Positions 22,201 to 31,410 of a stretch of 64,000 nt of DNA are shown here, piece by piece. The stretch's first letter is position 1. Every line of letters begins with the position of its first letter. The position numbers and the translations under genes were made by a program. The stretch is from Acorus gramineus (lineage: Eukaryota; Streptophyta; Magnoliopsida; Acorales; Acoraceae). Under the pieces are notes generated by a model that saw nothing but the letters and a program-made list of their open reading frames with translations, was not told where the DNA came from and did not search any database. The stretch lies in assembly GCA_030737835.1 (NCBI GenBank), contig CM060856.1, positions 1,697,928-1,761,927 of the forward strand, read 5' to 3'.

Positions 22201-22960
22201 TAATCCACCATCAGCTGATGCTTCCAAGGTACTCCTTGACTGGGAAAAGAAACCTCGGGAGAGCAGTATGAGGTCCCGACATAGGATACCCCGACAGCCA
22301 ACAAGGAACTCGGAGTACCCTAGCCCGGGTCTCAACGCTGACCTCACACGGCCCCTTAAACCAGAAAAGGAACACTAGAAGAAGACATCACTCTTATGGA
22401 ACGCCACCAACCGCACTGGATCATCTACATCTAGATAATCACCCACCGATATCCTTCAACCTCCATCTCAAGACCGGACCCAACCTCCTTGGGAACGGTC
22501 GAACAACAATTGGGTCACGAGACGACGCGTCTTCGCCTCATCCACACCCTCACTCCCAAAAGGAGACATATTGGGACTTTGGGAGAGACTTAGACTGCTC
22601 TTCACCCCTGGTCCACCGGTAGCCTCTCCTCCACACCGTAGGCCGCCTGGTCTGCTCCCACAATTGAGCACAGTCCGAACCCAGATCAGGAGGTGCCTAC
22701 TGATGGGAGCCCTCTGTCAAGAAGGCCTCTCTAACGCTGAGGAGTCCCTACATCGGATCCAACGAAGGGGGAGAATGATTCCACGCTCGCGACATCATTC
22801 ATTGATCCTCTTCCATGCAGCCTCTACCTGGTATACTCCCATGATCAGTACCCCTCCGACTGCATTGGTGGTACCTACGGATGGGAACCTTCGGCCAGGA
22901 TGGCTACAACCCGGCCTCCTTAACTTGAACAACCACTCTCGATACCCGCTCATCGAGACA
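22201..22960 (-). mobile_element. LTR-like module inside gypsy pol, minus copy
   Basis: This stretch is the inverted counterpart of 23940-24690. It lies between gag/protease and reverse transcriptase coding and resembles LTR intron 2: AGGAGGTGCCTACTGATGGG (22688-22707), GACCCGGGCTAGGGTACTCC (minus strand, about 22325) and the GAACTCCGAGT/CCTTGTTGG block. It carries no protein motif. Either LTR fragments were captured into pol, or both derive from one ancestral module. Confidence 0.65.
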
Positions 22961-23260
22961 TCACACACATGCTTAACAACAACCAACACACATATATTCG
23001 TAGGAAGCTGGGAAAACAAAACATTACCTCGAACCATGATGCCCGGAACCTGCGCCTCCTCGGCCGAAAGTGCTGCAACTCTGCCTTGAACAAACTGCGG
23101 CTGAGGAGCAGGGGCACGCCTCGCCGGCTGCACTGGCTGCTGACGCTGAGGCTGCACGCGGGGTCGGCCAGCATCTGGGCAATTATACGAGATATGCCCG
23201 ATGCGCTGACAGTGGTAGCAGCGCCGCGTCTCTGGTCGCCTGGACTGGATTGGCACTGCC
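22961..23260 (-). pseudogene. Gypsy gag zinc knuckle and protease start
   Basis: On the minus strand the reading is RRCYHCQRIGHISYNCPDAGRP, a CCHC zinc knuckle (C-x2-C-x4-H-x4-C), then a Gln/Pro-rich spacer and VPGIMVRGNVLFSQLPTNI, which looks like the approach to the gypsy protease. The upstream part of gag is missing: the reading begins at the breakpoint 23260. After the protease start it runs into the LTR-like module. Confidence 0.8.
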
Positions 23261-23450
23261 AGTCTGTAATATGTTTTTGGATTACAGATTCAGTCTTTTA
23301 GCTTCCGCTTTTGGTGTATATATCATGTCAGCCCTGCTTTTGTTGTCTGTGTTGTCATTTTAGCTGTTGTGTGAGTATGTTATTGAACTCCTGTTTAGAC
23401 TGATATCATATATACACTTGCCACGTCCCGGGGACGCCCGGGGTGTGACA
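23261..23450 (+). mobile_element. 3' end of a gypsy 5' LTR
   Basis: It carries the last 190 bases of the long LTR, from AGTCTGTAATATG to GGGGTGTGACA, including the hairpin CTGTAAT...ATTACAG. A primer site follows, so this is the end of a 5' LTR. It complements exactly the part missing from the minus-orientation LTR at 19327. Confidence 0.88.
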
Positions 23451-23455
23451 AAAGA

Positions 23456-23467
23456 TGGTATCAGAGC
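23456..23467 (+). promoter_or_regulatory. Gypsy primer-binding site, tRNA-iMet type
   Basis: TGGTATCAGAGC lies five bases after the LTR end. This is the usual plant retrotransposon primer site complementary to the 3' end of initiator methionine tRNA. Confidence 0.9.
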
Positions 23468-23569
23468 CTGGTCCTGTCAGAGCCAATGGTCTTCTTTTCG
23501 TAGAGATGAGTCCTAGGATTTCGATATGAGTATTCTGATCCTAGTGTCTGGTTTTCTTGGGTTGCTGAT

Positions 23570-23893
23570 ATGCCTCCTCGTGGAGGACGGCGCGGACATG
23601 GTCCCTCTCGACCTTTGGAGGTTTTCGGACCTATCAGTGGCGAGGATGCTACTAGAGAGTCCACGACTGTGAGGCCAGGATCGGCGCAGGTGCCTCCCGC
23701 ATGGAAATGTGCGTTCGCTCGGATAGCGGATTTGGTGGGGACTCAGACCAGGGAACTGGAGGCCCAGACTAGAATGTTGGCAGAGCAGGCACGGGAGACT
23801 CAGGAGCTGCGGGCGGCCCGTGATGCAGTTCCACAGGTCCCCTTGATGGCAGATCCACCTGTGGTACCCGAAGTACCCCCGTCCCCGTGGTGA
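23570..23893 (+). pseudogene. Gypsy gag, N-terminal fragment
   Basis: A 107-codon reading starts MPPRGGRRGHGPSRPLEVFG about 100 bases after the primer site. It has a basic Gly/Arg-rich start, as in Tekay/Del gag, then a probable coiled coil (RELEAQTRMLAEQARETQEL, about residues 61-80) and a Pro-rich end. A stop at 23891-23893 cuts it before the capsid core and zinc knuckle, and LTR-like sequence takes over from about 23940. Confidence 0.75.
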
Positions 23894-23939
23894 TTCCTGC
23901 GGAGAGAGCTCAGGATCCCCTGGTGAGGGAGGTGGAGCT

Positions 23940-24690
23940 AGAGGCTGTAGCGCGAGTATTGAGAATGGTTGTTCGAGTTGAGGAGGCCGGGTTGTAGCCG
24001 TCCTGGCAGAAGGCTCCCATCCGTAGGTACCACCGATGCAGTCGGAGGGGTACTGATCGTGGGAGTATGCCAGGTAGGGCTACCCGGAGGAAGATTAATG
24101 AATGATGTCGCGAGCGTGGAATCATTCTCCCCTTCGTTGGATCCGAGTAGGGACTCCTCAGCATTAAACAGGCCTTCCTGACAGAGGGCTCCCATCAGTA
24201 GGCACCTCTTGATTTGGGTTCGGACTGTGATGAATTGTGGGAGCGGACCAGGCGGCCCACGGTGTGGAGGAGAGGCTACCGGTGGACCAGGGGTGAAGAG
24301 CAGTCTAAGTCTCTCCCAAAGTCCCAATATGTCTCCTTTCGGGAGTGAGGGTGTGGATGAGGCGAAGACGCGTCGCCTCGTGACCCAATTGTTGTTCGAC
24401 CATTCCCAAGGATGTTGGGTCCGGTCTTGTGATGGATGTTGAAGGATATCGATGGGTGATTATCTAGATGTAGATGATCCAGTGGGGTTAATAGTGTTCT
24501 TTAAGAGTGATGTCTTCTTCCAGACTTCCTACTCTGGATGAGGGGCCTTTGCGTTGAGACCCGGGCTAGGGTACTCCATGTTCCTTGTTTGGTTGTCGGG
24601 GTATCCTATATCGGGACCTCATGGTGCCCTGCCAAGGTTTCTTTTCCCAGTCAAGGACTACCTTAGAAGCATCAAATTGATGGTGGATTA
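23940..24690 (+). mobile_element. LTR-like module inside gypsy pol, plus copy
   Basis: It contains blocks typical of LTR intron 2: GGGCTCCCATCAGTAGGCAC, TACCGGTGGACCAGGGGTGA, CGGGCTAGGGTACTCCATGT and GGTATCCTATATCGGGACCT. It is closest to intron 2 of LTR B (5030-5330). With 22201-22960 it forms a pair of inverted arms. A short third copy is seen at about 25235-25345. No protein motif is seen. Confidence 0.65.
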
Positions 24691-24694
24691 AGTG

Positions 24695-25160
24695 CGAGTT
24701 TTGGTTGGAGAGTATAGCCTTTCTAGGCCACGTAAATTTCTGGCCAGGGCATACTTGTGGACCCGGATAAGATGCTCGCCGTGTCAAATTGGCGTCAACC
24801 GTCGAACCCTGCAGAGATTCGGAGCTTCCTGGGCTTGGCGGGTTATTACAGGAGGATTGTCGAGGGTTTCTCGAAGATAGCTATACCTCCTAACCGCCTC
24901 GCTCGGAAGGATGTCCGGTTCGAATGGTCCCCGTCTTGCGAGGAGAGCTTCCTGGAGTTTAAGCGAAGGCTCACCTCAGCGCCAGTTCTTACCTTCCGTC
25001 TGGGAGGGGTGGGTTCGCAGTTTGCTCCGATGCATCGCGGTTGGGTGTGGTGATGCGTTCGATCGGGATTGGGTGCGTCCTATTGCAGCTCAGTGGGCGA
25101 TCGCTAGTGGACAGGTTTCCATAGTGGCATATGGAGTCGCTTCGATAAATCATTGTGTGT
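24695..25160 (+). pseudogene. Gypsy reverse transcriptase C-terminal half and RNase H start
   Basis: The reading gives DPDKMLAVSNWRQPSNPAEI, RSFLGLAGYYRRIVEGFSKI and FEWSPSCEESFLEFKRRLTS, the standard gypsy reverse transcriptase connection, then in another frame SDASRLGVVMRSIG, the RNase H start (Asp in CSDAS). A frameshift at about 25010 and loss of the polymerase active site (which should lie upstream) make it dead. Confidence 0.85.
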
Positions 25161-25650
25161 TGTAGCTGCCCGGTTGAGGCCAGAGCCCTGTGAGGTGCTC
25201 CCAGATCCTATGCTTGTGGTTCGCCCATATGGCAGAGATAGCGGGCTTGGGAGGCTACCAGGTAGAGGCCACACCGGGAGGGTGCTGCTAAATGATGACG
25301 AGAGCGTGGACTCCCCGTGATGAATCTGCCCATGGAGTGCAGGATGCCGGAGTTCCAATGGTTGTGATGAGCGACCTATCTCTGGCGGCATGTAAGCACA
25401 GTTGTGGATACTGTCGCGTTTGCCCCACATTGGCCGCGAATAAGGAGACGCGATGCTAGCGTTCGTGATGGGACTCAACCGCCTATCAGATAGATGACGT
25501 CGCATAGGCATTGTCGAGGTTCGACGACCCCCCTTAATGCATGTCTTGTGGATTGAGTGCGGTTGAGCGGCTTACCTAGTGTGTAAGTGTTATCATGAGC
25601 GCCAGCCATGCTCGAGGAGCAGAATCCGAACTTAATTGTTCATGGTGTTG
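25161..25650 (+). other. Unresolved gypsy internal stretch with a third LTR-like module
   Basis: Bases 25235-25345 resemble the module near 24075-24140 (CCAGGTAGAGGCCACACCGG against CCAGGTAGGGCTACCCGGAG). The rest shows no clear domain, only fragments in several frames. Confidence 0.4.
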
Positions 25651-25980
25651 TTTTGATCTCCCCGTGGAGGTAGAAGATCAATTACCTTTGCCGCGAATCG
25701 ATGATCTATTTGACCAGCTCTGAGAGCGAGTGTCTGCTGTTAGATCGATCTTCGCACAAGGGCACCACAAGCTAGAGATCCGAGAGTTGGACATCCCGTA
25801 GATGGCCTTTCGTGACCGTTCGGGCACTACGAGTTTTAAGTACTGCCGTCGGGGTTGACGAATGCGCCGGATGCCTTCGTGGATCTCAAAAGTTTATTGG
25901 GCTTCCGTGGACTACTTTGGGGTAGTCTTTGTTGAGTTGCTGTGGTGTGATGATAAGATGATGTGGGTGACCTTGTTTCC
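25650..25980 (+). pseudogene. Gypsy reverse transcriptase N-terminal half, out of order
   Basis: Translation gives LPLPRIDDLFDQL, HHKLEIRELDIP and a degraded MPFGLTNAP-like block (GLTNAP changed to RG*RMRRMPSW), then WASVDYFGVVFVELLW, where VFVDDILVYS is expected. This is the fingers/palm half, yet it lies downstream of the connection/RNase H half at 24695-25160. Several in-frame stops are present and the YxDD-type active site is lost. Confidence 0.75.
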
Positions 25981-26570
25981 CCAGGTTGGCATGCCCTCAG
26001 GCAAAGTTCGAGAATCATCATCGCGTGAAAAGCGTCAGTCCATCGAGATTCCTCAGTGGACGTGAGAGTGGGTTGTCAGGGATTGTTGCAGACTCGTTAA
26101 TGTCACGTTCGGGTCACGACGCCGTCTGGGTGATCATTGACCGACTGACTAAGTCCGCGATTCCCTCCCTATCAGACTGATTGAGTCTCTGGACGCCTTG
26201 ACGTGGGTTTTCACCTTCGCGATTGTTCGTCTTCATGGCACTCCAGTCGGCGCTATTTTCGGTTGAGACGCGAGGGTTACTTTGAGGTTGTGGCGCAGCC
26301 TTTGGCGCGAGCCTCCATTTAAGTATAGCGTTTCATCGCCGATGGACAGCCAGTCAATGAGGACGATTCGGACCTTGGAGGACATGCTATGTGCCTGCGT
26401 GTTCGATGATGAGGGCAGTTGGGTGAGGCACCACCCATTTGTTGGGGTATGCCTGCAAGCGACTGCCATTCGAGCACCCAGATGGATCTGTGAAGGGCAC
26501 TCTACAGGCGCAGTTTCATACCTCCCTTGTGTTGAGACGGTTGTGGAGCGCCAGTTTGAGGGGCCTTCGT
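25981..26570 (+). pseudogene. Gypsy integrase, degraded first copy
   Basis: Blocks of the integrase core are recognisable: SIEIPQW (26037), RSGHDAVWVIIDRLTKSA (26107-26160), the decayed HGTPVGAIF block and QSMRTIRTLEDMLCAC (26347-26397). Compared with 26660-27230 it is a diverged tandem copy about 640 bases upstream, with deletions and stops, and without the complete acidic triad. Confidence 0.75.
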
Positions 26571-27365
26571 CGTGGCTACTGGTGGCGCGGGATGAAGACG
26601 GATATTGCCCGTTTCGTTGCCCGATGCCTAGTATGCCAGCAGGTGAAGTCGGAGCATCAGCGCCCTGCGGGGAAGCTGCAGTCCATTGAGATTCCTCAGT
26701 GGAAGTGGGAGCAGATCACCATGGACTTCGTCTCGGGTTTGCCGAGGTCACGTTCGGGTCGCGATGCCATCTGGGTGATCGTCGACCGGCTGACGAAGTC
26801 TGCTCATTTCCTCCCCATCCGACTCACCGATTCTCTGGACACCCTGGCGCAGCTATTTGTCTCCGAGATTGTTCGTCTCCATGGCACTCCCGTCAGCATC
26901 ATTTCCGATCGAGACGCGCGTTTTACTTCGAGGTTCTGGCGTAGCCTCCAGCACGCCCTTGGTACGAACCTCCATTTCAGTACAGCGTTTCATCCGCAGA
27001 CGGACGGCCAGTCGGAGAGGACGATCCAGACTCTTGAGGATATGCTGCGAGCCTGTGTTCTCAATTTTGGAGGCAGTTGGGAGAGGCACCTTCCGTCGGT
27101 GGAGTTTGCCTACAGCAACAGCTACCACTCGAGTATCCGGATGGCTCCTTACGAGGCGCTCTATGGCCGCAGCTGCAGGTCCCCCTTGTGTTGGGACGAG
27201 GTCGGAGAGCGCCAGTTGGAGGGACCAGAGATCGTTCACCAGACCTCAGAGATGGTGAAGACGATTCGCGAGCGTATCCGAGTCGCTCAGAGTCGTCAGA
27301 AGTGCTACGCCGACGTCGTCGTCGCCGTGAGCTCACCTTCGAGGTTGGTGACCATGTCTTCTTGA
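26570..27365 (+). pseudogene. Gypsy integrase, well-preserved second copy
   Basis: The reading includes the zinc-finger end CLVCQQVKSEHQRPAGKLQ and the full rve core: Asp in ITMDFVSGLP (about 26722), Asp in IISDRDARF (about 26905) and Glu in QTDGQSERTIQTLE (about 27013), then SYHSSIRMAPYEALYGR. The frame (about 308 codons if read from 26439) begins inside the first integrase copy and is shifted near 27300. The catalytic triad is intact, so this is the best preserved gypsy domain here, but it is not part of a complete polyprotein. Confidence 0.88.
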
Positions 27366-27780
27366 AGGTGTCCCCGGTGAAGGGCATCTTCCGTTTCGGT
27401 GTGCGGAGCAAGCTGGGTCTGCTTTCATGGGGCCGTTCCTCATTCGAGCGAGTTGGGGAGGTGGCTATCGCATAGCTCTGCCCCCACAGTTGGCTCATGC
27501 CCACGACGTCTTCCATGTCCCAGCTGAGGCGTTATGTCCATGATCCTGCTCAGTCTTTCTGTTCGACCGCCTCATCCTCAAGGTGGATTTGTCGTTCGTG
27601 GAGCAGTGGATCGAGGTCAGGGACAAGCATGAGAAGAGGCTCCACGCTAAGACCGTTCCTTTGATTATAGTGTGTTAGTAGCGCCAGTCCGGTGCGAAGA
27701 CCACTTGGGAGCAAAGGTCTAAGCATGATACTTTCGGTCTTCCCTTTTGGGTTTCCTTAAATTTCGAGGACTAAATTTCC
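27330..27780 (+). pseudogene. Gypsy integrase C-terminal region with chromodomain-like end
   Basis: In shifting frames the sequence gives FEVGDHVFLKVSPVKGIFRF, GYRIALPPQLAHAHDVFHV and VEQWIEVRDKHEKRLHAKTV, then RQSGAKTTWEQRSKHDTF. The order VGD-VFLKVSP, ALP-L-VHDVFHVS, then K-VPLV-V-W-TWE is that of chromoviruses; I read the end as a decayed type II chromodomain. Two stops occur in the last block. Confidence 0.78.
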
Positions 27781-28588
27781 TAAGGGGGGAAGAATGTTGT
27801 GTCTGTGTCATTTGGAGCGCTCTGTTTGAAGATTTGGGTACATAATTTTTTTTCCTAAGTTATGTATTCCTGATTTGGTGTTTGGATTTGATTTTGTTAA
27901 AATCCAAGATGAAGAGGTTTAATTATGAGTTTACTATGAGATGTCCAGTTTTGAGTTAGCTTTCGCACAGAAGTGGAATTAGATCAACTGGATTCTTGTA
28001 GTAAAAGTTATGGGTATTTTTCCAAGTATACCCCGGGGATGGAAATTCTGGCAGCAGCCCTGTTCCATGTTTAGCTCTAATTTCGGATTAGCTAGAGGGA
28101 TTATCTGATCATGGCATAAACATGAAAGTTGTAGATAATCTTCTTAGCTTTCCATCGGTCTTGGAATCAAGCAATTCGGAGCTGTATCGAGGAAGTTATG
28201 GCTGTTCCAGTGAAGCTTGCGCAGAATTTCTAGTCGGAGGGCGACTTAGTAATTTTCCTTAGATATTTGTGATAAATATCTTTCTCTCTCTCTCTCTCTC
28301 TCCCTCCAATGTTGTCGACAACTCCGGCCCTCTCTTTCACCTTTCAAGCCCCCAAGTGTTTGGATTATGCTTCAAAGAGAAAGAGGTGATGGTGGAAGTG
28401 TGTGAGGTTTGTGTTCATGTGTTGTTGTTGCTTATCTTCCCTCTCTCTCAAGCTCCCTTTCCATGGATCTCCCCCCCTGTTTTGCTGCCATGAGAGGGCT
28501 GAGGAGGCCGGTGAGGCGGTGGTGGTGGTTGAGGTGGTCGCGGGTGCGTCGAGGGCCCCCGAACCTCTCCTTTTGTTCCCCCTCCAAG

Positions 28589-30550
28589 GTGAGCTCCTCC
28601 CCTTCTTCTCTTGGTTTTCTTGGCTTAAAGGGGTGTTGGGAAGGTCATGCATGTTGGGTAGGTGTGTTAGGGAGTGTGTGAGGGGTTGGGGATGGTTAAA
28701 AGGAGGTTAGAATGGGCTGGGCGCGTGCTGGGCGTCGTCTGCGCACGTGCGCACGCAGGCGCGCGCGCAGTCGCGCGCGGGCGCGTGCGCGCAAGTGCGC
28801 GGGTGCGCGCGAGAGGTGCAGGCGCGTGCGCGCGGGTGCGCGCGGGAGTGCGCGCGGGTGCAAGCGCGAGCGGGGGTGCGCGCGCACGCCCGCGCGCAGG
28901 GCACCTGGGCACTGCGCCTGGGCGCGGGGCAGGGCACCTAGGCATGCGCCTGGGCGCGGGGCAGGGCGCCTAGGCATGCGCCTGGGCGCGGGGCAGGGCG
29001 CCTAGGCATGCGCCTGGGGACCAGTGAGTGCGCGTGCTGGGGCATGCGCGCAGTGCGCGCTGGGCTGAACGCGCGGTGCGCGCGGGCGCGCGCGAGCGTG
29101 CGCATGCGTGTGGCAGTGCGTCGAGGCGCGCGGCAGTGCGTCGGTGGTGCCGGGGTGTGTGCGTGCGTGCGTGCGCATTCGTGTGTGCGTGCGGGTGGCC
29201 GTGCGTGCGGCTGCCCGGGGGTTCAGGAATGAGTTGGGGTGCTCGGGCTCGCGTGCGTACGGGCCGTATGTACGTTTGCCCGAGTATTGTGTATTTTTAG
29301 TGTATTTTTGGGGTATTTGTGTATTTTACTCACCGAGTTGATTACCCTGTCTTGCAGATCTTGACGGACGGTCGCGCGACGACCCGGTTATCGGTGAGTG
29401 GGACAACCCAACCCTGTTGGGAGGCGCTATATGCACTTGGGCGTATACCGTTCTCCCCTGGGGCACCATAGTTAATATTAACTGATTAATATGTAATTTG
29501 TGCAAGCATGATTAGTGTGTAGAATGCATGCCACCCTAGACTTGTATGTTAGGGACTTGCACCCATAGGATATGTGTAAGAGCCGTGCATCCTGTCACCC
29601 TGTTCATATGATAGGAAGCCTCGACCTATGCATGTGCCCTACTAGTTTGATTTATTAATTAAATGCAAACTTATGATATCTTAGTATGCCTTGGGGAATA
29701 TTAAGGGGGCCTTGCGAGGTCAACATTGAGACCCGGGCTAGGGTACTCCATGTTCCTTGTTTGGTTGGCGGGATGTCCTATATCGGGACCTCAGGTTGCC
29801 CTCCCAAGGTTTCTTTTCCTCATTATTATCTTATGTATTCCCCGCATCTTGGTTATGCGCGCTGGAGGAATTCTGAAGAATTCAAGACATTAGAGTTGTA
29901 GAGATGTGTTGTCAGCGGATCCGAGTGGATCATATGCGATGGATAGGCTGTTCTGTTCCCTTCGTTGGATCCGTGTAGAGACTGCCCCGGCGTTAGAAAG
30001 GCTGTCCCGTGCAGGGGCTCCCATCAGTAGGCACCTCCTGATTTGGTAGACGGACTGTGCTGAATGTGGGAGTGGCCAAACGGCCTACGGAGTGGGGAGA
30101 GACTATCGGTGGACCAAGGGTGACCAACAGCCTAGTCAGTCCCAAGAGCCTATGTCACCTATTGAGGGGTGAGGGTGAGGGTGAGGGTGTGGTGGGCCGG
30201 CGATGTGGCGACCCACAGGATTGTGTAAGGATGATTATCAGCCTATTAAGTCCCAATATCCTATGTCACCTATTGAGGGGTGAGGGTGAGGGTGTAGTGG
30301 GTTGGCGATAGCGACCCGCTGGATTTGTGTAGTTAGTCCCAATATCCTATGTCACCTATTGAGGGGTGAGGGTGAGGGTGTAGTGGGTTGGCGATAGCGA
30401 CCCACTGGATTGTATAGCTGTTGCCATTTTGTGGCTTTTAATAATGGGATTGTGGATTATTAAGATCTGGTGGTTAATATATATTGTGATGCATGGGTTG
30501 TGTTGTTCACTGAGCGTGTGGCTCACCCCTCGCATAATATTATTCTCCAG
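28589..30550 (+). promoter_or_regulatory. Predicted spliced leader in gypsy 3' LTR
   Basis: Predicted intron 1 is 28589-29357, micro-exon 29358-29393 (36 bases), intron 2 29394-30550. Donor CAAGGTGAGC, acceptor CTGTCTTGCAG, donor CGGTGAGTGG and acceptor ATTATTCTCCAG are all good plant splice sites. Confidence 0.5.
28740..29010. repeat. Alternating GC/GT tract and 32-base tandem repeat
   Basis: From 28740 to 28910 the sequence is nearly pure alternating purine-pyrimidine (GCGCGCGCAG, GTGCGCGCGG), a Z-DNA-prone composition. From about 28914 to 29010 a unit of about 32 bases (GCGCCTGGGCGCGGGGCAGG, then GCCTAGGCAT) repeats three to four times. Confidence 0.8.
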
Positions 30551-30941
30551 AGTCATCTGAGTCAGAACTGAAGGAAGAGCTCCCCGAGGGACTTCATCAG
30601 TAGCGGAGTAGCGCCACGTCCCGCGAGTATCAGAGGCTATCAGCATCCCTTGTGATTGTATGTATTATATTACGTGCTTGGGCACGCGTTTGCATTGTAT
30701 TTGGATGTCATTGTATATATTCGCTCTCACAGGACATTTGATTATGTATCGAGTCTGTAATATGTTTTTGGATTACAGATTCAGTCTTTTAGCTTCCGCT
30801 TTTGGTGTATATATCATGTCAGCCCTGCTTTTGTTGTCTGTGTTGTCATTTTAGCTGTTGTGTGAGTATGTTATTGAACTCCTGTTTTTACTGATATCAT
30901 ATATACACTTGCCGCGTCCCGGGGACGCCCGGGGCGTGACA

Positions 30942-31361
30942 CATTGGGTTTTCCATGTTCTTATACCTTGACAAAATGTTTGCAACATTAGAGAAACGCA
31001 AAAGTCCAAAGGGCACCTAATAGATCTGACCAAGAGAAAACCCTATAATGTAAATGTATTGGATTGGGGGTGATGGTAGATTACACGAAAGCAAAACATT
31101 CTACAAAGGATCAAACGACTCATCGTGTTATAGACCGATATCTAAAGATCAGAAGATGAAGGGGATCATATTTTCCACAAAATAGAGGGACGGTGTGACA
31201 AGGCTGGATAAACACAGTGGACGGAGACAATATCGATGGAGTTCTTGTGGTGGCCGGACGGGAATACCACTGACATAAGGTAATCAAATGTAATGGGTGG
31301 ATTGTGCTGTCTTTAGGGTTTTGAAAGAGAGGGTAAAAGAAAGGCAATGAAAAAAGTCTCC

Positions 31362-31410
<49 letters not shown>

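Larger units (their letters stand above)
27795..30941 (+). mobile_element. Gypsy 3' LTR, chimeric B/A
   Basis: It follows the polypurine tract AAGGGGGGAAGAA (27782-27794), starts TGTTGTGTCTGTGTCATTTG and ends CGGGGCGTGACA. The first ~800 bases match LTR B (2484-3130); from about 28690 on it matches subfamily A. Parts: (TC)n 28281-28302, donor GTGAGCTCC at 28589, GC-rich alternating stretch 28712-29220, micro-exon 29358-29393, GGGTGA arrays 30150-30420, acceptor CTCCAG ending 30550, hairpin about 30753-30780. The 5' LTR of the same element starts like subfamily A, so the two ends are not a normal identical pair. Confidence 0.9.
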
